This document shows, in pieces, positions 8,321-17,587 of a stretch of 64,000 nucleotides of DNA (its first letter is position 1; each line of letters starts with the position of its first letter). The stretch is from Plebeiibacterium marinum (GTDB taxonomy: Bacteria; Bacteroidota; Bacteroidia; Bacteroidales; Marinilabiliaceae): positions 62,001 to 126,000 of the forward strand of contig NZ_JAPDPI010000001.1 of the NCBI RefSeq assembly GCF_026013615.1, read 5' to 3'. The notes below the pieces were generated by a model, which worked only from the letters and a program-made list of their open reading frames with translations, had not been told where the DNA came from and did not search any database. The position numbers were made by a program, and so were the translations under genes.

Positions 8321-8632
8321 TTAAGAATTTACTTTGCCAATCTTTTTTTCTACCGATTCAATCTTGCTTGACATCCTTCCCATATCTCCTTTTCTGGCAT
8401 CAATTGTAATGGTGGAGTAAACCCTTTCGTGATATGGTTCCAGAATTTTATAGGCACCGTTAATAATTTCCATGGCCTGCTCCATATTTTCTGCTTCAAA
8501 GGTAGTGGCCATAGGACTCAATTTATAGCTAAGACCTGAGTTTCTTACGAACTCAATTACCTTGCTCACCGATTCACTTTTACTTGTTCCTTTATCTGTA
8601 GGAAACATTGCAAAATTTACAAGTACTGACAT
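8321..8632 (-). CDS. UPF0045 / MTH1187-family thiamine-binding protein
   Basis: 103 residues with the compact ferredoxin-like fold pattern of the MTH1187/YkoF group: MSVLVNFAMFPTDKG at the start, the YKLSPMATTFEAEN strand-loop and the RVYSTITIDARKG strand. Family members bind thiamine or its pyrimidine moiety and are usually cytoplasmic tetramers. Immediately upstream lies a striking array of heptamer repeats whose end forms a TAACTTTG promoter box. No thiamine biosynthesis or transport genes are seen in the window. Confidence 0.85.
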   Translation of the reverse strand: MSVLVNFAMFPTDKGTSKSESVSKVIEFVRNSGLSYKLSPMATTFEAENMEQAMEIINGAYKILEPYHERVYSTITIDARKGDMGRMSSKIESVEKKIGKVNS

Positions 8633-8646
8633 ATCTTTAATAGTTA

Positions 8647-8654
8647 CAAAGTTA
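8647..8654 (-). promoter_or_regulatory. -7 box (TAACTTTG) at the edge of the heptamer array
   Basis: TAACTTTG on the minus strand matches TAnnTTTG, 14 bases upstream of the thiamine-binding gene ATG. It merges into the first unit of the repeat array, so the upstream promoter region is made of the repeat itself. Confidence 0.45.
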
Positions 8655-8738
8655 AAAGTTGAAAGTTAAAAGTTGAAAGTTAAAAGTTGAAAGTTAAAAG
8701 TTGAAAGTTAAAAGTTGAAAGTTGAAAGTTGAAAGTTT
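8651..8738. repeat. Heptamer tandem array (GTTAAAA/GTTGAAA), 12 units
   Basis: Plus strand: GTTAAAA and GTTGAAA alternate for five 14-base periods, then two more GTTGAAA units and a partial unit, about 88 bases in all. There are no spacers, so it is not a CRISPR. It lies between the start of the thiamine-binding gene and the end of the Ig-like lipoprotein gene. Confidence 0.95.
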
Positions 8739-8825
8739 ATCAAAACCATCTTAACTATTATTACCAATCACATACAAAAATCATTCAATAATTGTCATTG
8801 ATCACTGATAATTGTTACCTGTTCT

Positions 8826-10619
8826 CTATTCCCTCTTTTTAGCTTTCCTGTTTTTTGATACATAATCATAAATATCAAAATCCCTTAAATCCCATTCCAC
8901 CTGCTTTTCCCAGTTTTCCCTTAGGTCAATTTTACCCGGATAAAAATAAACTTGCTCAGGTTGTTGCTTGGTAGAATACTCTCCGGTATCCCATTTTCCA
9001 TTCCTGTTTCGGTCAATGATCAGTTTCAGTTCATAAGAACCTGCATTTATATATTGAAAACCAAACTTACCTGATTCAGGAACATATTTTTGAGCGATAG
9101 GTTCATCACCTTTTCCCCATAACTGAACTAACCAATTTTTTCCGGGATTAATCATGTTAATTAACATGGTACCATAGCTATCCAGTGATTTTACTGAAAA
9201 TTGCTTCCCTATGGAATCACAATACAGGTTATAAACATCATTTATGGCAGCAGAATCTACTGTTAATAAATATTGCCCTCCCGGAGTCCATTTTGTTTTT
9301 GTATTGATACTATATCTTCTTATATGAATGGAATCCTGATAATGTTTATATTCTATTTCATTCATTAATGTATCTACCATTTCAAAGAGTTTAACCCTGC
9401 TCCAGTCAATTTGTTTTACAGGTGTTGGCATTACAAAGTTAAAGCTTTCATAAACATCTACATTAGAAGATGACTTTTCCATTTTAAGCGTTTTGGCAGC
9501 AACAGGTTCCCCTTTCTTTTTCTTTCTTTTACTCTCCTTTTGGGGAGGGGCAAAATAATATAGAGTCAGTGTATCCTGGATTTGTATTGGATTTTGCAAA
9601 GTATCCAATCCCAGATACGAAAAAGCCATATCCAGGGTATCATTCTTATATAAAACACTATCGGTTAGCCAAATTTTAACCGTATCATTATTTATCGAAG
9701 GTTCAAATATTGCCCAGTTATCTTTATAATTTGTATTTATGGGCTCCACCGAAAAATTTTCTACCGGCAGGTTAAACATAAATGAAACGATGTTGGAATC
9801 TTTCCTTTCTTCGCTAATAAAGTATTGCTGTTTAGATTTTTCTTCAAACATGAATAATTTAAGGTCGTTAGGTGTATGAACCAATTCATCCTTAAATACA
9901 ACCGAATCATTTTCTAAAGTATCTGGCATTGCAACATACTTCATAGATGGAGAAACAATCGTATCAAACCAGGCAATAGCCTCACCGGGCTGGTCAAACA
10001 TATAGTTTCTGTTAGCGTCTTCAATGGCATAAATCCTGTATTCACCGGGGCTCAGGTTTCTGATGGCAAAATGCCCCTCCTCATCGGATTTGCCAAGGCG
10101 AACAGGCACATCATGCGTGAATGCTGTATCATTCAGGTTTTTGTGCGCTAAAATCAGTGCCCCATGGATTGGAGAAAGGTCAAAGCTATCCCAAAGATTT
10201 CCCATAATGGCAAACGAATCAACAACCTCCCCCGTGGAAAAAGAAAACACAAAGGACTCTATAGGGTTTCCTTCATTATTATCTTCGATGGCATCGGCAA
10301 AATCAAGCGTATAGGTGGTATTTTCCTGTAGCTCTTCCTCAAAATTGATAAATAGTTTCTGGGCTCTGGATTCTATTTTAGGGCGCTCTTTTAATGGTGG
10401 AGAAACAACCAACTTTTGGTTTACCTCATTAAGTTTGATGATCTCATCAAATTCAATCATCACCTCTTTTTTCTTATAGTTCATCTGACCATTAACCGGA
10501 ACCGACTTTTTAATTACCGGAGGAGTTTCATCTTTGGGCCCGCCAGTTGGATAACCAGGGTTTGCACATGAGTATACTATCAAAATCAATACGAAAGCTC
10601 CTAGAATATATTTTTGCAT
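8826..10619 (-). CDS. Lipoprotein with N-terminal Ig-like (SbsA-type) domain
   Basis: 597 residues. A lipoprotein signal (ILIVYSCANPGYPTGG, lipid Cys at residue 18) is followed by an Ig-like domain (residues about 30-135: DETPPVIKKSVPVNG, MIEFDEIIKL, NTTYTLDFADAIEDNN, FVFSFSTG). Then comes a segment resembling a carboxypeptidase-regulatory/prealbumin-like fold (DEEGHFAIRNLSPGEYRIYA, EDANRNYMFDQPGEA), a beta-rich middle and a C-terminal repeat of the same kind (YELKLIIDRNRNGKWDTGEY). The DxNxNxxxD-like loops may bind calcium. This Ig-like lipoprotein is widespread in Bacteroidota and of unknown function; it is probably anchored at the outer membrane. Monocistronic. Confidence 0.8.
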   Translation of the reverse strand: MQKYILGAFVLILIVYSCANPGYPTGGPKDETPPVIKKSVPVNGQMNYKKKEVMIEFDEIIKLNEVNQKLVVSPPLKERPKIESRAQKLFINFEEELQENTTYTLDFADAIEDNNEGNPIESFVFSFSTGEVVDSFAIMGNLWDSFDLSPIHGALILAHKNLNDTAFTHDVPVRLGKSDEEGHFAIRNLSPGEYRIYAIEDANRNYMFDQPGEAIAWFDTIVSPSMKYVAMPDTLENDSVVFKDELVHTPNDLKLFMFEEKSKQQYFISEERKDSNIVSFMFNLPVENFSVEPINTNYKDNWAIFEPSINNDTVKIWLTDSVLYKNDTLDMAFSYLGLDTLQNPIQIQDTLTLYYFAPPQKESKRKKKKGEPVAAKTLKMEKSSSNVDVYESFNFVMPTPVKQIDWSRVKLFEMVDTLMNEIEYKHYQDSIHIRRYSINTKTKWTPGGQYLLTVDSAAINDVYNLYCDSIGKQFSVKSLDSYGTMLINMINPGKNWLVQLWGKGDEPIAQKYVPESGKFGFQYINAGSYELKLIIDRNRNGKWDTGEYSTKQQPEQVYFYPGKIDLRENWEKQVEWDLRDFDIYDYVSKNRKAKKRE

Positions 10620-10743
10620 CTATAAAAATTTCAGTTTTTAATTGATGGCAAATTTAAATCAATTATCTAAAAAACAATTTAAAAATCGCCTTATAAAATT
10701 TAAATCCACCCCATGTTATTACATGAAGAATGCCAAAAAATGA

Positions 10744-10751
10744 TAAATTTG
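10744..10751 (+). promoter_or_regulatory. -7 box upstream of the coiled-coil gene
   Basis: TAAATTTG matches TAnnTTTG exactly and ends 29 bases before the ATG at 10781. No good -33 TTG was seen at the expected spacing. Confidence 0.5.
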
Positions 10752-10780
10752 TCGCTGATTAGAAAAATTATTGAAAAATT

Positions 10781-11677
10781 ATGAGTAATCAAGACAACAT
10801 ACATCCACAAAAATCACATAAAACAGCCATAATTGTCGGGAGTATATCGGCCGTTTTGCTTATCATTCTTGGGTTTTTATATTTTAAAAATAAAAGTGAG
10901 ATGCAAATGCTGGTAGATGAAATGGTTGAGGAAAAGGATATGCTCACCATGGAGTTTGAAACACTGGCATTGGATTATGACTCATTAAAAACCAGTAGTG
11001 ACACGTTGAATTTGATGTTGGAAAAGGAGCGCGAAAAAATTTCCCAGCTCATTGAAGAGATTCATACCATAAAAGCAACTAATTCATCTAAAATAAGGGA
11101 ATATAAAAAAGAGCTGACTTCGCTTCGTAAAGTGCTCAAAAACTATGTTGTTCAAATCGATTCCTTAAACCAGACCAACAAAGCACTGGAGCAGGAAAAT
11201 CAGCAATTTCGTAGAAAAGTAACTACCATACAGTCCTCCTACAAAGAACTGGAAAAAGAAAAAGAAAACCTGGAAGAGAAAGTAGACATTGCCTCTAAAC
11301 TCGAAACATACAATATGGAGGCATCAGGATTAAATTCAAAAGACAGAAGTACGACCAGGGCTTCAAGGGTTTCTAAAATCAGGATTTGCTTCACTATTCA
11401 AAAAAACATAACAGCCGAAGTTGGCGAAAAATTAGTTTACCTGCGTTTGCTCCGTCCTGACGGGGCTCTTTTATACCATTCAAAGCAAGACTTGTTTAAA
11501 CATGAAAATAAGGAAATTAACTTTTCTGCAAGCAGGATTGTAGAATATGGTGGCGATGAATTGGATGTATGTTTATATTACAAAGTTGATGCAGGTGAAC
11601 TTACCTCGGGTGATTATGTAGCTGATCTTTTTGCCGATGGTCATCACATTGGAAACATGACGTTTAATTTGAGGTAA
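10781..11677 (+). CDS. Membrane-anchored coiled-coil protein, function unknown
   Basis: 298 residues. There is one membrane helix near residues 15-33 (AIIVGSISAVLLIILGFLYF), then a long coiled coil (about 35-175, with heptads such as LEQENQQFRRKV and LEKEKENLEEKV), and a C-terminal beta domain (about 195-298) containing KIRICFTIQKNITAE, LVYLRLLRPDGALL and DVCLYYKVDAGELTSGDY. The C-terminal domain resembles one seen in many Bacteroidota coiled-coil proteins, but I know no assigned function. The next gene, a lytic transglycosylase, starts two bases after this stop, so the two are very likely co-translated and the product probably acts in the envelope. Confidence 0.7.
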   Translation: MSNQDNIHPQKSHKTAIIVGSISAVLLIILGFLYFKNKSEMQMLVDEMVEEKDMLTMEFETLALDYDSLKTSSDTLNLMLEKEREKISQLIEEIHTIKATNSSKIREYKKELTSLRKVLKNYVVQIDSLNQTNKALEQENQQFRRKVTTIQSSYKELEKEKENLEEKVDIASKLETYNMEASGLNSKDRSTTRASRVSKIRICFTIQKNITAEVGEKLVYLRLLRPDGALLYHSKQDLFKHENKEINFSASRIVEYGGDELDVCLYYKVDAGELTSGDYVADLFADGHHIGNMTFNLR

Positions 11678-11679
11678 CT

Positions 11680-12843
11680 ATGCCCATGCTTAATCCTAAA
11701 ATATTATTACTTGCTATTTTGCTTTTATGTGGTATAAGTGGTTATGCCCAGGAAAAATCCATCCCTCAGTTTCCGGAGTGGATGGTTAAAAAACGTATTG
11801 AAGCCTTAAATTACCAAACGCCTATCCAGCTTGATTATAACGAATCGGTACAGGCATATATCGATGTATACACTGTAAAACGCAGGGAACACCTGGCCAA
11901 TATCATCAGCCGATCAAAATTATATTTCCCTCTTTTTGAGGAATATCTTGACAAATACAACCTTCCAATGGAACTTAAGTACCTGGCAGTAATTGAATCA
12001 GCCCTGGATCCAAGGGCAAAATCAAGCTCAGGAGCCAAAGGCCTTTGGCAGTTTTTATACCATGCAGGAACCATGTTCGATTTAAATGTATCAACCTATG
12101 TAGATGAAAGGTGTGATCCCATACAATCAACGGAGGCTGCATGTAAATATCTGGAGTACCTGTTCCGAAATTTTAACGACTGGCAATTAGCGCTGGCTGC
12201 ATATAATGGGGGTGTTGGGATGGTTAAAAATGCTATTGAACGTTCCGGCGGCAAAAGAAACTACTGGGATTTAAGACCTTATTTACCAAACCAGGTAAAA
12301 GGATATGTTCCTGCTTTTATTGGAGCCATGTATTCAATGGTTTATTCCGAAAATTACGACATTGAAGAATTGCCTGCCAAATATAGTTTTCATGAAACAG
12401 ACACAGTAGTAATTCACCAAACATTGTCTTTCCAACAAATTGCAAATGCCTCTGGTACCACAATTGAAGAAGTGAGCTTTCTGAATCCTACATATACAAA
12501 GGGGGTTATTGCTGTTAAATCAAAACCTGTAAGTATATTTCTTCCTAAAAAAAGCATAGAACAGTTTGTTAAAAACGAGCCTGCAATTTATGGCAGGGAG
12601 CAGGTTCAAAATAATGTCAATGAACCTTCTAATCTAGAAAAGGTTTATCATTATGTTGAGAAAGGTGAGTACTTTCATAAAATAGCCATTAATTATGAAT
12701 GTACTATTGAAGATATTATGAAATGGAATAGTTTGAAAACAAAAAATCTGCATCCGGGACAAAAACTTGTAATATGGAAATCTAAAGATTATAACAGGTT
12801 TTTCTTTGTTCGGGATGAAGTGGACTACCTGGTTGAAAAGTAA
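11680..12843 (+). CDS. MltD-like lytic transglycosylase with LysM domain(s)
   Basis: 387 residues. A signal peptide (ILLLAILLLCGISGYAQ) precedes an SLT-type catalytic domain. The catalytic Glu lies in YLAVIESALDP, followed by SGAKGLWQF, the AACKYLEYL helix and LALAAYNGGVG. A LysM-like segment (TLSFQQIANASGTTIEEV) and a clearer C-terminal LysM (YVEKGEYFHKIAINYECT...WNSL...GQKLVIW) bind peptidoglycan. The enzyme cleaves the MurNAc-GlcNAc bond to 1,6-anhydro products in the periplasm. It starts two bases after the coiled-coil gene and is followed at 50 bases by the DUF4837 lipoprotein gene: an envelope operon. A second SLT enzyme is encoded at 17588. Confidence 0.9.
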   Translation: MPMLNPKILLLAILLLCGISGYAQEKSIPQFPEWMVKKRIEALNYQTPIQLDYNESVQAYIDVYTVKRREHLANIISRSKLYFPLFEEYLDKYNLPMELKYLAVIESALDPRAKSSSGAKGLWQFLYHAGTMFDLNVSTYVDERCDPIQSTEAACKYLEYLFRNFNDWQLALAAYNGGVGMVKNAIERSGGKRNYWDLRPYLPNQVKGYVPAFIGAMYSMVYSENYDIEELPAKYSFHETDTVVIHQTLSFQQIANASGTTIEEVSFLNPTYTKGVIAVKSKPVSIFLPKKSIEQFVKNEPAIYGREQVQNNVNEPSNLEKVYHYVEKGEYFHKIAINYECTIEDIMKWNSLKTKNLHPGQKLVIWKSKDYNRFFFVRDEVDYLVEK

Positions 12844-12893
12844 TCCTTATATAATTAAACTAACCATTTGAAAAATTGAAAAATATTAAAACC

Positions 12894-13910
12894 ATGAAGA
12901 AATCTATAGTACTGATATTAATTATTGCCTATGTAATTTCCGGATGCAAAACAACTCCTGACTCAAACAAACCCACTCCATCAGGTGCGGCCGGCGTTAT
13001 GGTGATTGTAATGAACGACAAAGTAAAAAATACTGAGGCCGGAAAAAAATTATGGGACATGATGGTTCAGCCAATGATTGGATTACCACAAGAAGAACCC
13101 ATGTTTGATGTTTCAGTAATCCCCTTCAGAGCTCTATCTGATTTTATGAAAACCTATCGAAACCTGATCACAGTTGAAGTTGGAGAAGGAGTTACCGAAG
13201 AAGGCATTAAGTTTTACAGGGGCACATGGGCAAAACAACAGGCTTTGGTTAGGATCTATGCCAAAACAATTGAAAGCTTTGAGCAAATGGTTGTGGAGAA
13301 TGAACTTAAACTTGTGGGCTTTTTTACAAAGGCCGAAAGGGAACGTTTATCTAAATATTACAGTAAGGCATTTAATCAAAAACTTACCGATAAAGTAAAA
13401 AATGATTGGGGCTTCTATATGACAGTGCCACGCGATTTTGACTTACGAAAAGAATCTGATGATTTTTTATGGATGTCGCATGAAACAGCAAAGTCAAGCC
13501 TGGGTTTGCTGGTTTATCAGTTTGATTATGTTGGAGAAGGATCCTTTTCTAAAGAATATCTATTGAATAAAAGAGATGAGATATTAAAGGAGCAGGTTCC
13601 CGGTGAACACGAAGGTTCCTATATGACAACAGAACACATCTTTCCTGTTAACTACCAGGTTATTAAAACTCCCCATGACACCAACACTGTTGTATTGCGA
13701 GGTTTGTGGAAAGTGCAGGGTGATATGATGGGAGGACCATTTATTAGCATGTCACATCTGGACAGAGAAAAGAATAAGGTAATTGTAACCGAAGGATATT
13801 CTTACAATCCTGAAAAACCAAAAAAACGCAATATGGTTCGTCAGCTTGAGGCCATCCTCCAGTCCTACAACCCTGAATACGACTTGAAAAAGAAAGACAA
13901 AAAGAAATAA
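12894..13910 (+). CDS. DUF4837 family lipoprotein
   Basis: About 338 residues from the ATG at 12894. That start gives a typical lipoprotein signal (MKKSIVLILIIAYVISGC, lipid Cys at residue 18); the longer frame from a TTG at 12876 adds only six residues before it. The body matches DUF4837 as I remember it: GAAGVMVIVMNDK, KLWDMMVQPMIGLPQEEPMFDV, FYMTVPRDFDL and a Lys-rich tail. DUF4837 is a Bacteroidota-specific lipoprotein family without known function. Gene order with the MltD-like enzyme and the coiled-coil protein suggests an envelope role. Confidence 0.85.
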   Translation: MKKSIVLILIIAYVISGCKTTPDSNKPTPSGAAGVMVIVMNDKVKNTEAGKKLWDMMVQPMIGLPQEEPMFDVSVIPFRALSDFMKTYRNLITVEVGEGVTEEGIKFYRGTWAKQQALVRIYAKTIESFEQMVVENELKLVGFFTKAERERLSKYYSKAFNQKLTDKVKNDWGFYMTVPRDFDLRKESDDFLWMSHETAKSSLGLLVYQFDYVGEGSFSKEYLLNKRDEILKEQVPGEHEGSYMTTEHIFPVNYQVIKTPHDTNTVVLRGLWKVQGDMMGGPFISMSHLDREKNKVIVTEGYSYNPEKPKKRNMVRQLEAILQSYNPEYDLKKKDKKK

Positions 13911-13993
13911 ACATCTGTTTCAAACAGTAGTTTTACGTTAATACAAACAAGCCTGGCTTGCGATCTTAAAAGTATGATCTAATTAGAAAACAT

Positions 13994-14392
13994 ATGAATT
14001 TTCCAGCAACCTCAAGAAAAGATCTTCAAAAAGCCTCGCGAAAAAATGAGCTGATTGTTGAAACTGGCTTCCAGATTCAAAAAGATTTTGCGGAGTTTGG
14101 TCTGGAGATTCAATTTTCAGGTAAAGCAACTGTGTTTTATGACGAATTGTTCGGACAAATGAAACATCACGTCGAAAACCTGATGACTGAAAGCATGGAG
14201 CGTTTTATGCATTTTTTATATCGGATTGATATCAGCCAAAAAGATATAAACCATTATCAACATGAAATGAAGGATGTTGAATTTGGCGAGATATTAACAG
14301 AGCTGATTATTCATCGGGAACTTAAAAAAGTGATTACCCGTGATTTTTTCAGGCAACAGAACAAGGGAACGCTAAACAAAGAACTGGAATAG
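13994..14392 (+). CDS. Conserved-looking hypothetical protein
   Basis: 132 residues, predominantly helical and charged, with no signal peptide or membrane segment and no motif I recognise. The N-terminus (SRKDLQKASRKNELIVE) is basic; the centre has FYDELFGQMKHHVENLM and the C-terminal half MHFLYRIDISQKDINHYQ. It sits between the DUF4837 lipoprotein gene and leucyl aminopeptidase on the same strand, with gaps of 83 and 152 bases. Base composition and codon use look like the neighbours, and the frame is free of a competing frame, so it is probably real. Function unknown. Confidence 0.6.
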   Translation: MNFPATSRKDLQKASRKNELIVETGFQIQKDFAEFGLEIQFSGKATVFYDELFGQMKHHVENLMTESMERFMHFLYRIDISQKDINHYQHEMKDVEFGEILTELIIHRELKKVITRDFFRQQNKGTLNKELE

Positions 14393-14544
14393 GAGTTTAT
14401 ATTTTAACAAATCATTTAATCGTAATTGCTCTGTAATTATGATGTTTTTCTTTATGAAACAGGTCTGTTTGTGACACCCAAATTTTAACAACAGCCAATA
14501 CTTAAGCACATAAAAAGATAGGCAAACTGCTAAATATTATCATT

Positions 14545-15999
14545 ATGCAACCAACTATAAAAAAAGAAATAGAGATAAAACAGGAAAACAACCTTGTTTT
14601 TCTTGTTAACAACATTGCCTTATTAAAGGATTTTAATTTTAGCAACGAAGAAATAAAATATATCAACAAAAAAACAGACAAAAGCAAATCGCTTGTTCAC
14701 TTTAACCGCTTATCGCAGCAAGTGTTTGTCCGTTTCTCATCAGATTCTGGAAATGATGAAAATGAAAAAATCAGGATGGATGGAAATGTGATTCTAAAAG
14801 AACTAAAAAAAGAAGAGGCTACTAATGTTTCCATTGTTGATTTGATAGGTTGTAAAGAAAGAACTATCGCTTTATGTGAAGGCATTGCCTTGAGTGCATA
14901 TTCTTTCCTTTATTATAAAAGCAAAAAAGAAGATCAGAAAACTGAGGAACTAAAAGAAATTTGTGTATCGAGCCCTGCTGTTACGGGGTGTGAAATAAAC
15001 GAACTAAACAATCTGCTTGAAGCCGTGTACATTACACGCAACCTCGTAAACGAACCTGTAGACAGGCTTAATGCAGTGCAATTAAGTGAATTTGTTGTAG
15101 AACAATCAAAAACGGACGGGTTTCATGTAGAGGTTTTTAACAAGAACAAGATAGAGTCTCTAAAATTCGGAGGCCTGTTAGGCGTAAATAAAGGAAGTAT
15201 TGATCCACCAACCTTTACGGTTATTGAATGGAAGCCGGCAAATGCAGTTAATGAAAAGCCTTATGTTTTAGTTGGAAAGGGAGTTGTATTTGACACAGGA
15301 GGAATCAACCTGAAAACACCTCCAGGAAGCCTGGACACGATGAAAAGTGATATGGGAGGGGCTGCCTCTGTAATTGGAACATTAAGTGCTGTGGCTAAAA
15401 ACAACTTGCCTGTTCATGTAATTGGTTTGGTTCCGGCCACCGACAACCGCCCGGGTGAAAACGCCATAGTTCCGGGAGATATATTAACCATGCATAACGG
15501 CATGACAGTTGAAGTGCTGAATACAGATGCCGAAGGCCGCTTGATTTTAGCCGATGCATTAAGTTACGCCAATAAATACAAACCAGAACTAGTAATTGAC
15601 CTGGCAACCTTAACAGGCTCTGCTGTAATGGCAATTGGTGAATATGGTACAGTTGGAATGGGAACTGCTGATGATAAAGTTTTTGATGAGCTGGAACAAC
15701 AGGGATATAAAACACATGAACGGGTTGTTAAGTTTCCGTTTTGGAATGATTACGATGAACTGATAAAATCGGATATCGCAGACATTAAAAACCTGGGAGG
15801 CAGAGAAGCCGGGGCTATAACAGCCGGTAAATTCCTGTCAAACTTTGTGGATTTCCCATGGATACACCTGGACATAGCCGGACCTTCATTTCACATGAAA
15901 GAAAGCAGCTACCGAGGAAAAGGAGGTTCCGGAGTTGGCGTTAGGCTATTGTACCATTTCTTCAAGTCTGTTGTTGAAAAAACGCTCCAACCTGTTTAA
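14545..15999 (+). CDS. Leucyl aminopeptidase (peptidase family M17)
   Basis: 484 residues, the usual length. The C-terminal catalytic domain carries the M17 signatures: VGKGVVFDTGGINLKTPPG, SDMGGAASVIGTL, VPATDNRPG and the diagnostic NTDAEGRLILADAL. Together these supply the Lys, Asp and Glu ligands for two metal ions. The N-terminal 150 residues are the regulatory macro-like domain. It releases N-terminal amino acids from peptides in the cytoplasm. It has no signal peptide. No promoter box was recognised. A 208-base gap follows before pdxA. Confidence 0.95.
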   Translation: MQPTIKKEIEIKQENNLVFLVNNIALLKDFNFSNEEIKYINKKTDKSKSLVHFNRLSQQVFVRFSSDSGNDENEKIRMDGNVILKELKKEEATNVSIVDLIGCKERTIALCEGIALSAYSFLYYKSKKEDQKTEELKEICVSSPAVTGCEINELNNLLEAVYITRNLVNEPVDRLNAVQLSEFVVEQSKTDGFHVEVFNKNKIESLKFGGLLGVNKGSIDPPTFTVIEWKPANAVNEKPYVLVGKGVVFDTGGINLKTPPGSLDTMKSDMGGAASVIGTLSAVAKNNLPVHVIGLVPATDNRPGENAIVPGDILTMHNGMTVEVLNTDAEGRLILADALSYANKYKPELVIDLATLTGSAVMAIGEYGTVGMGTADDKVFDELEQQGYKTHERVVKFPFWNDYDELIKSDIADIKNLGGREAGAITAGKFLSNFVDFPWIHLDIAGPSFHMKESSYRGKGGSGVGVRLLYHFFKSVVEKTLQPV

Positions 16000-16167
16000 T
16001 TCATGAATTAGCAAGCCAGAGTGAAAAAGTATGCTAAACAGGGTAATTCTTTGGTAAAAATTTCGATATTTACGCATTAATTAGTGATTTAAGCAACAAG
16101 AACTAAAGGTTCTGGTATAATAAGAGCGTTTGGGCTAAAGGCCAAAGTTGATAGCTTAAGTAATTTT

Positions 16168-16194
16168 ACTTCATGCTTCAGACTTCATGCTTCA
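16168..16194. repeat. 13-bp direct repeat (14-base period)
   Basis: ACTTCATGCTTCA occurs at 16168-16180 and again at 16182-16194, immediately upstream of pdxA (ATG at 16207). It is the same style of short intergenic repeat as elsewhere in this window. Confidence 0.8.
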
Positions 16195-16206
16195 AACTTA
16201 TAGAAT

Positions 16207-17310
16207 ATGAAAACGGATAAAATAAGATTGGGAATTTCCCATGGTGATATTAATGGAATCGGATACGAAGTGATTTTTAAAGCTTTGGGCGACGCAAGGA
16301 TGTTTGATATATGTACACCTATAATATATGGCTCATCAAAAGTGGCTGCATATCATCGCAAGACACTAAATATCACCAACTTTAGCCTAAACAATGTTAA
16401 AAGTGCAGCAGAGGCCCATCCCAAAAGGGTTAACATTATTAACTGTGTTGATGACAATGTTAGGGTTGAACTGGGAAAAGAAACCAAAATGGGTGGAGAG
16501 GCTGCCTATGCAGCATTAAGTTCAGCTGTGGCCGACTTAAAAGAAGGTAAAATTGATGTATTGGTAACAGCTCCTATACACAAAAAAAATATCCAGTCCG
16601 ACAGCTTTAATTTCCCCGGACACACCGAGTATCTCCAAACAGAGTTCAAGTCGAGGGAATCGCTAATGTTATTAGTAAGTGATGTATTAAAGGTTGGTGT
16701 GGTTACCGGGCATATACCCATTGCTGAAGTTCCACAGGCGGTAACAAAAGAGAAAATATTGTCAAAACTAAAAATCCTGAACAAAACACTGAAGGAGGAT
16801 TTTACCATTCGAAAACCTAAGATTGCAGTTTTAGGATTAAATCCTCATGCCGGTGATAACGGATTGATTGGAAAAGAAGAGCTCGAAACTATCATCCCGG
16901 CAATTGAAGAAGCAAAGCAAAAGGACATCGTTGCCTTAGGGCCATATCCTGCTGATGGCTTCTTTGGTTCCAATAACCTGTCAAAATTTGATGCAGTACT
17001 GGCCATGTATCACGACCAGGGATTAATCCCCTTTAAAACCATATCGTTTTCATCGGGAGTTAATTTTACGGCCGGGCTACCTATTGTCAGAACGTCACCG
17101 GATCACGGAACGGCCTTTGAAATTGCGGGACAAGGTCTGGCTGATGAGGAATCTTTCCGCCAGTCGGTATATTTGGCTGTTGATGTATTTAAGAACCGCT
17201 CTTCCTATAAAGACTTATCAAAAAACCCATTGAAATCATACGACATTAGTAAAATGGATGATAAACTGGACGAAACACTGCCGCAAGAATCAGAAGAAGA
17301 ACAAATATAA
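16207..17310 (+). CDS. pdxA: 4-hydroxythreonine-4-phosphate dehydrogenase PdxA
   Basis: 367 residues. PdxA motifs: ISHGDINGIGYEV at the start, TAPIHKKNIQ, FPGHTEYL, GLNPHAGDNG (His metal ligand), YPADGFF and MYHDQGLIPFK (His/Asp metal ligands), then SPDHGTAFEIAGQG. It oxidises 4-phosphohydroxy-L-threonine with NAD in the DXP-dependent route to pyridoxal phosphate. It usually pairs with pdxJ, which is not in this window. A good terminator follows at 17335, so it seems to be transcribed alone. The C-terminal 40 residues are acidic and variable. Confidence 0.95.
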   Translation: MKTDKIRLGISHGDINGIGYEVIFKALGDARMFDICTPIIYGSSKVAAYHRKTLNITNFSLNNVKSAAEAHPKRVNIINCVDDNVRVELGKETKMGGEAAYAALSSAVADLKEGKIDVLVTAPIHKKNIQSDSFNFPGHTEYLQTEFKSRESLMLLVSDVLKVGVVTGHIPIAEVPQAVTKEKILSKLKILNKTLKEDFTIRKPKIAVLGLNPHAGDNGLIGKEELETIIPAIEEAKQKDIVALGPYPADGFFGSNNLSKFDAVLAMYHDQGLIPFKTISFSSGVNFTAGLPIVRTSPDHGTAFEIAGQGLADEESFRQSVYLAVDVFKNRSSYKDLSKNPLKSYDISKMDDKLDETLPQESEEEQI

Positions 17311-17334
17311 GAAGACATTTAATATTATTTCAAG

Positions 17335-17366
17335 ATCCCATATTGCCTGGCGATATGGGATTTTTA
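17335..17366 (+). terminator. Terminator of pdxA
   Basis: ATCCCATAT (17335-17343) pairs perfectly with ATATGGGAT (17353-17361) over a 9-base loop, followed by a run of five T. It is 24 bases past the stop codon. Confidence 0.75.
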
Positions 17367-17558
17367 TTGCGACAAAGGGAGCCCATAAAATGTTTTTTTT
17401 AAAATAAATGCATTTTTACCCATTATCTGCAAAACAAAATTTGATATAAAGCGTATTTCTATTAGCAACACAACTTGCAGTTTTTAATCAAAAAGAATAT
17501 TTTAGCGAGTCTTTTACCAATACAGGGTATTTTTACCCTTTGAGATGGATATGTAGTG

Positions 17559-17566
17559 TAAATTTG
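17559..17566 (+). promoter_or_regulatory. -7 box of the second lytic transglycosylase gene
   Basis: TAAATTTG, an exact TAnnTTTG match, ends 21 bases before the ATG at 17588. It lies inside a longer frame starting at TTG 17540, which argues against that upstream start. Confidence 0.6.
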
Positions 17567-17587
17567 AGATTTTTTAATGTGGGGAAA

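Noticed and set aside
8651-8738. Heptamer array considered as a CRISPR
   Set aside because: Units are 7 bases with no spacers and no cas genes nearby.
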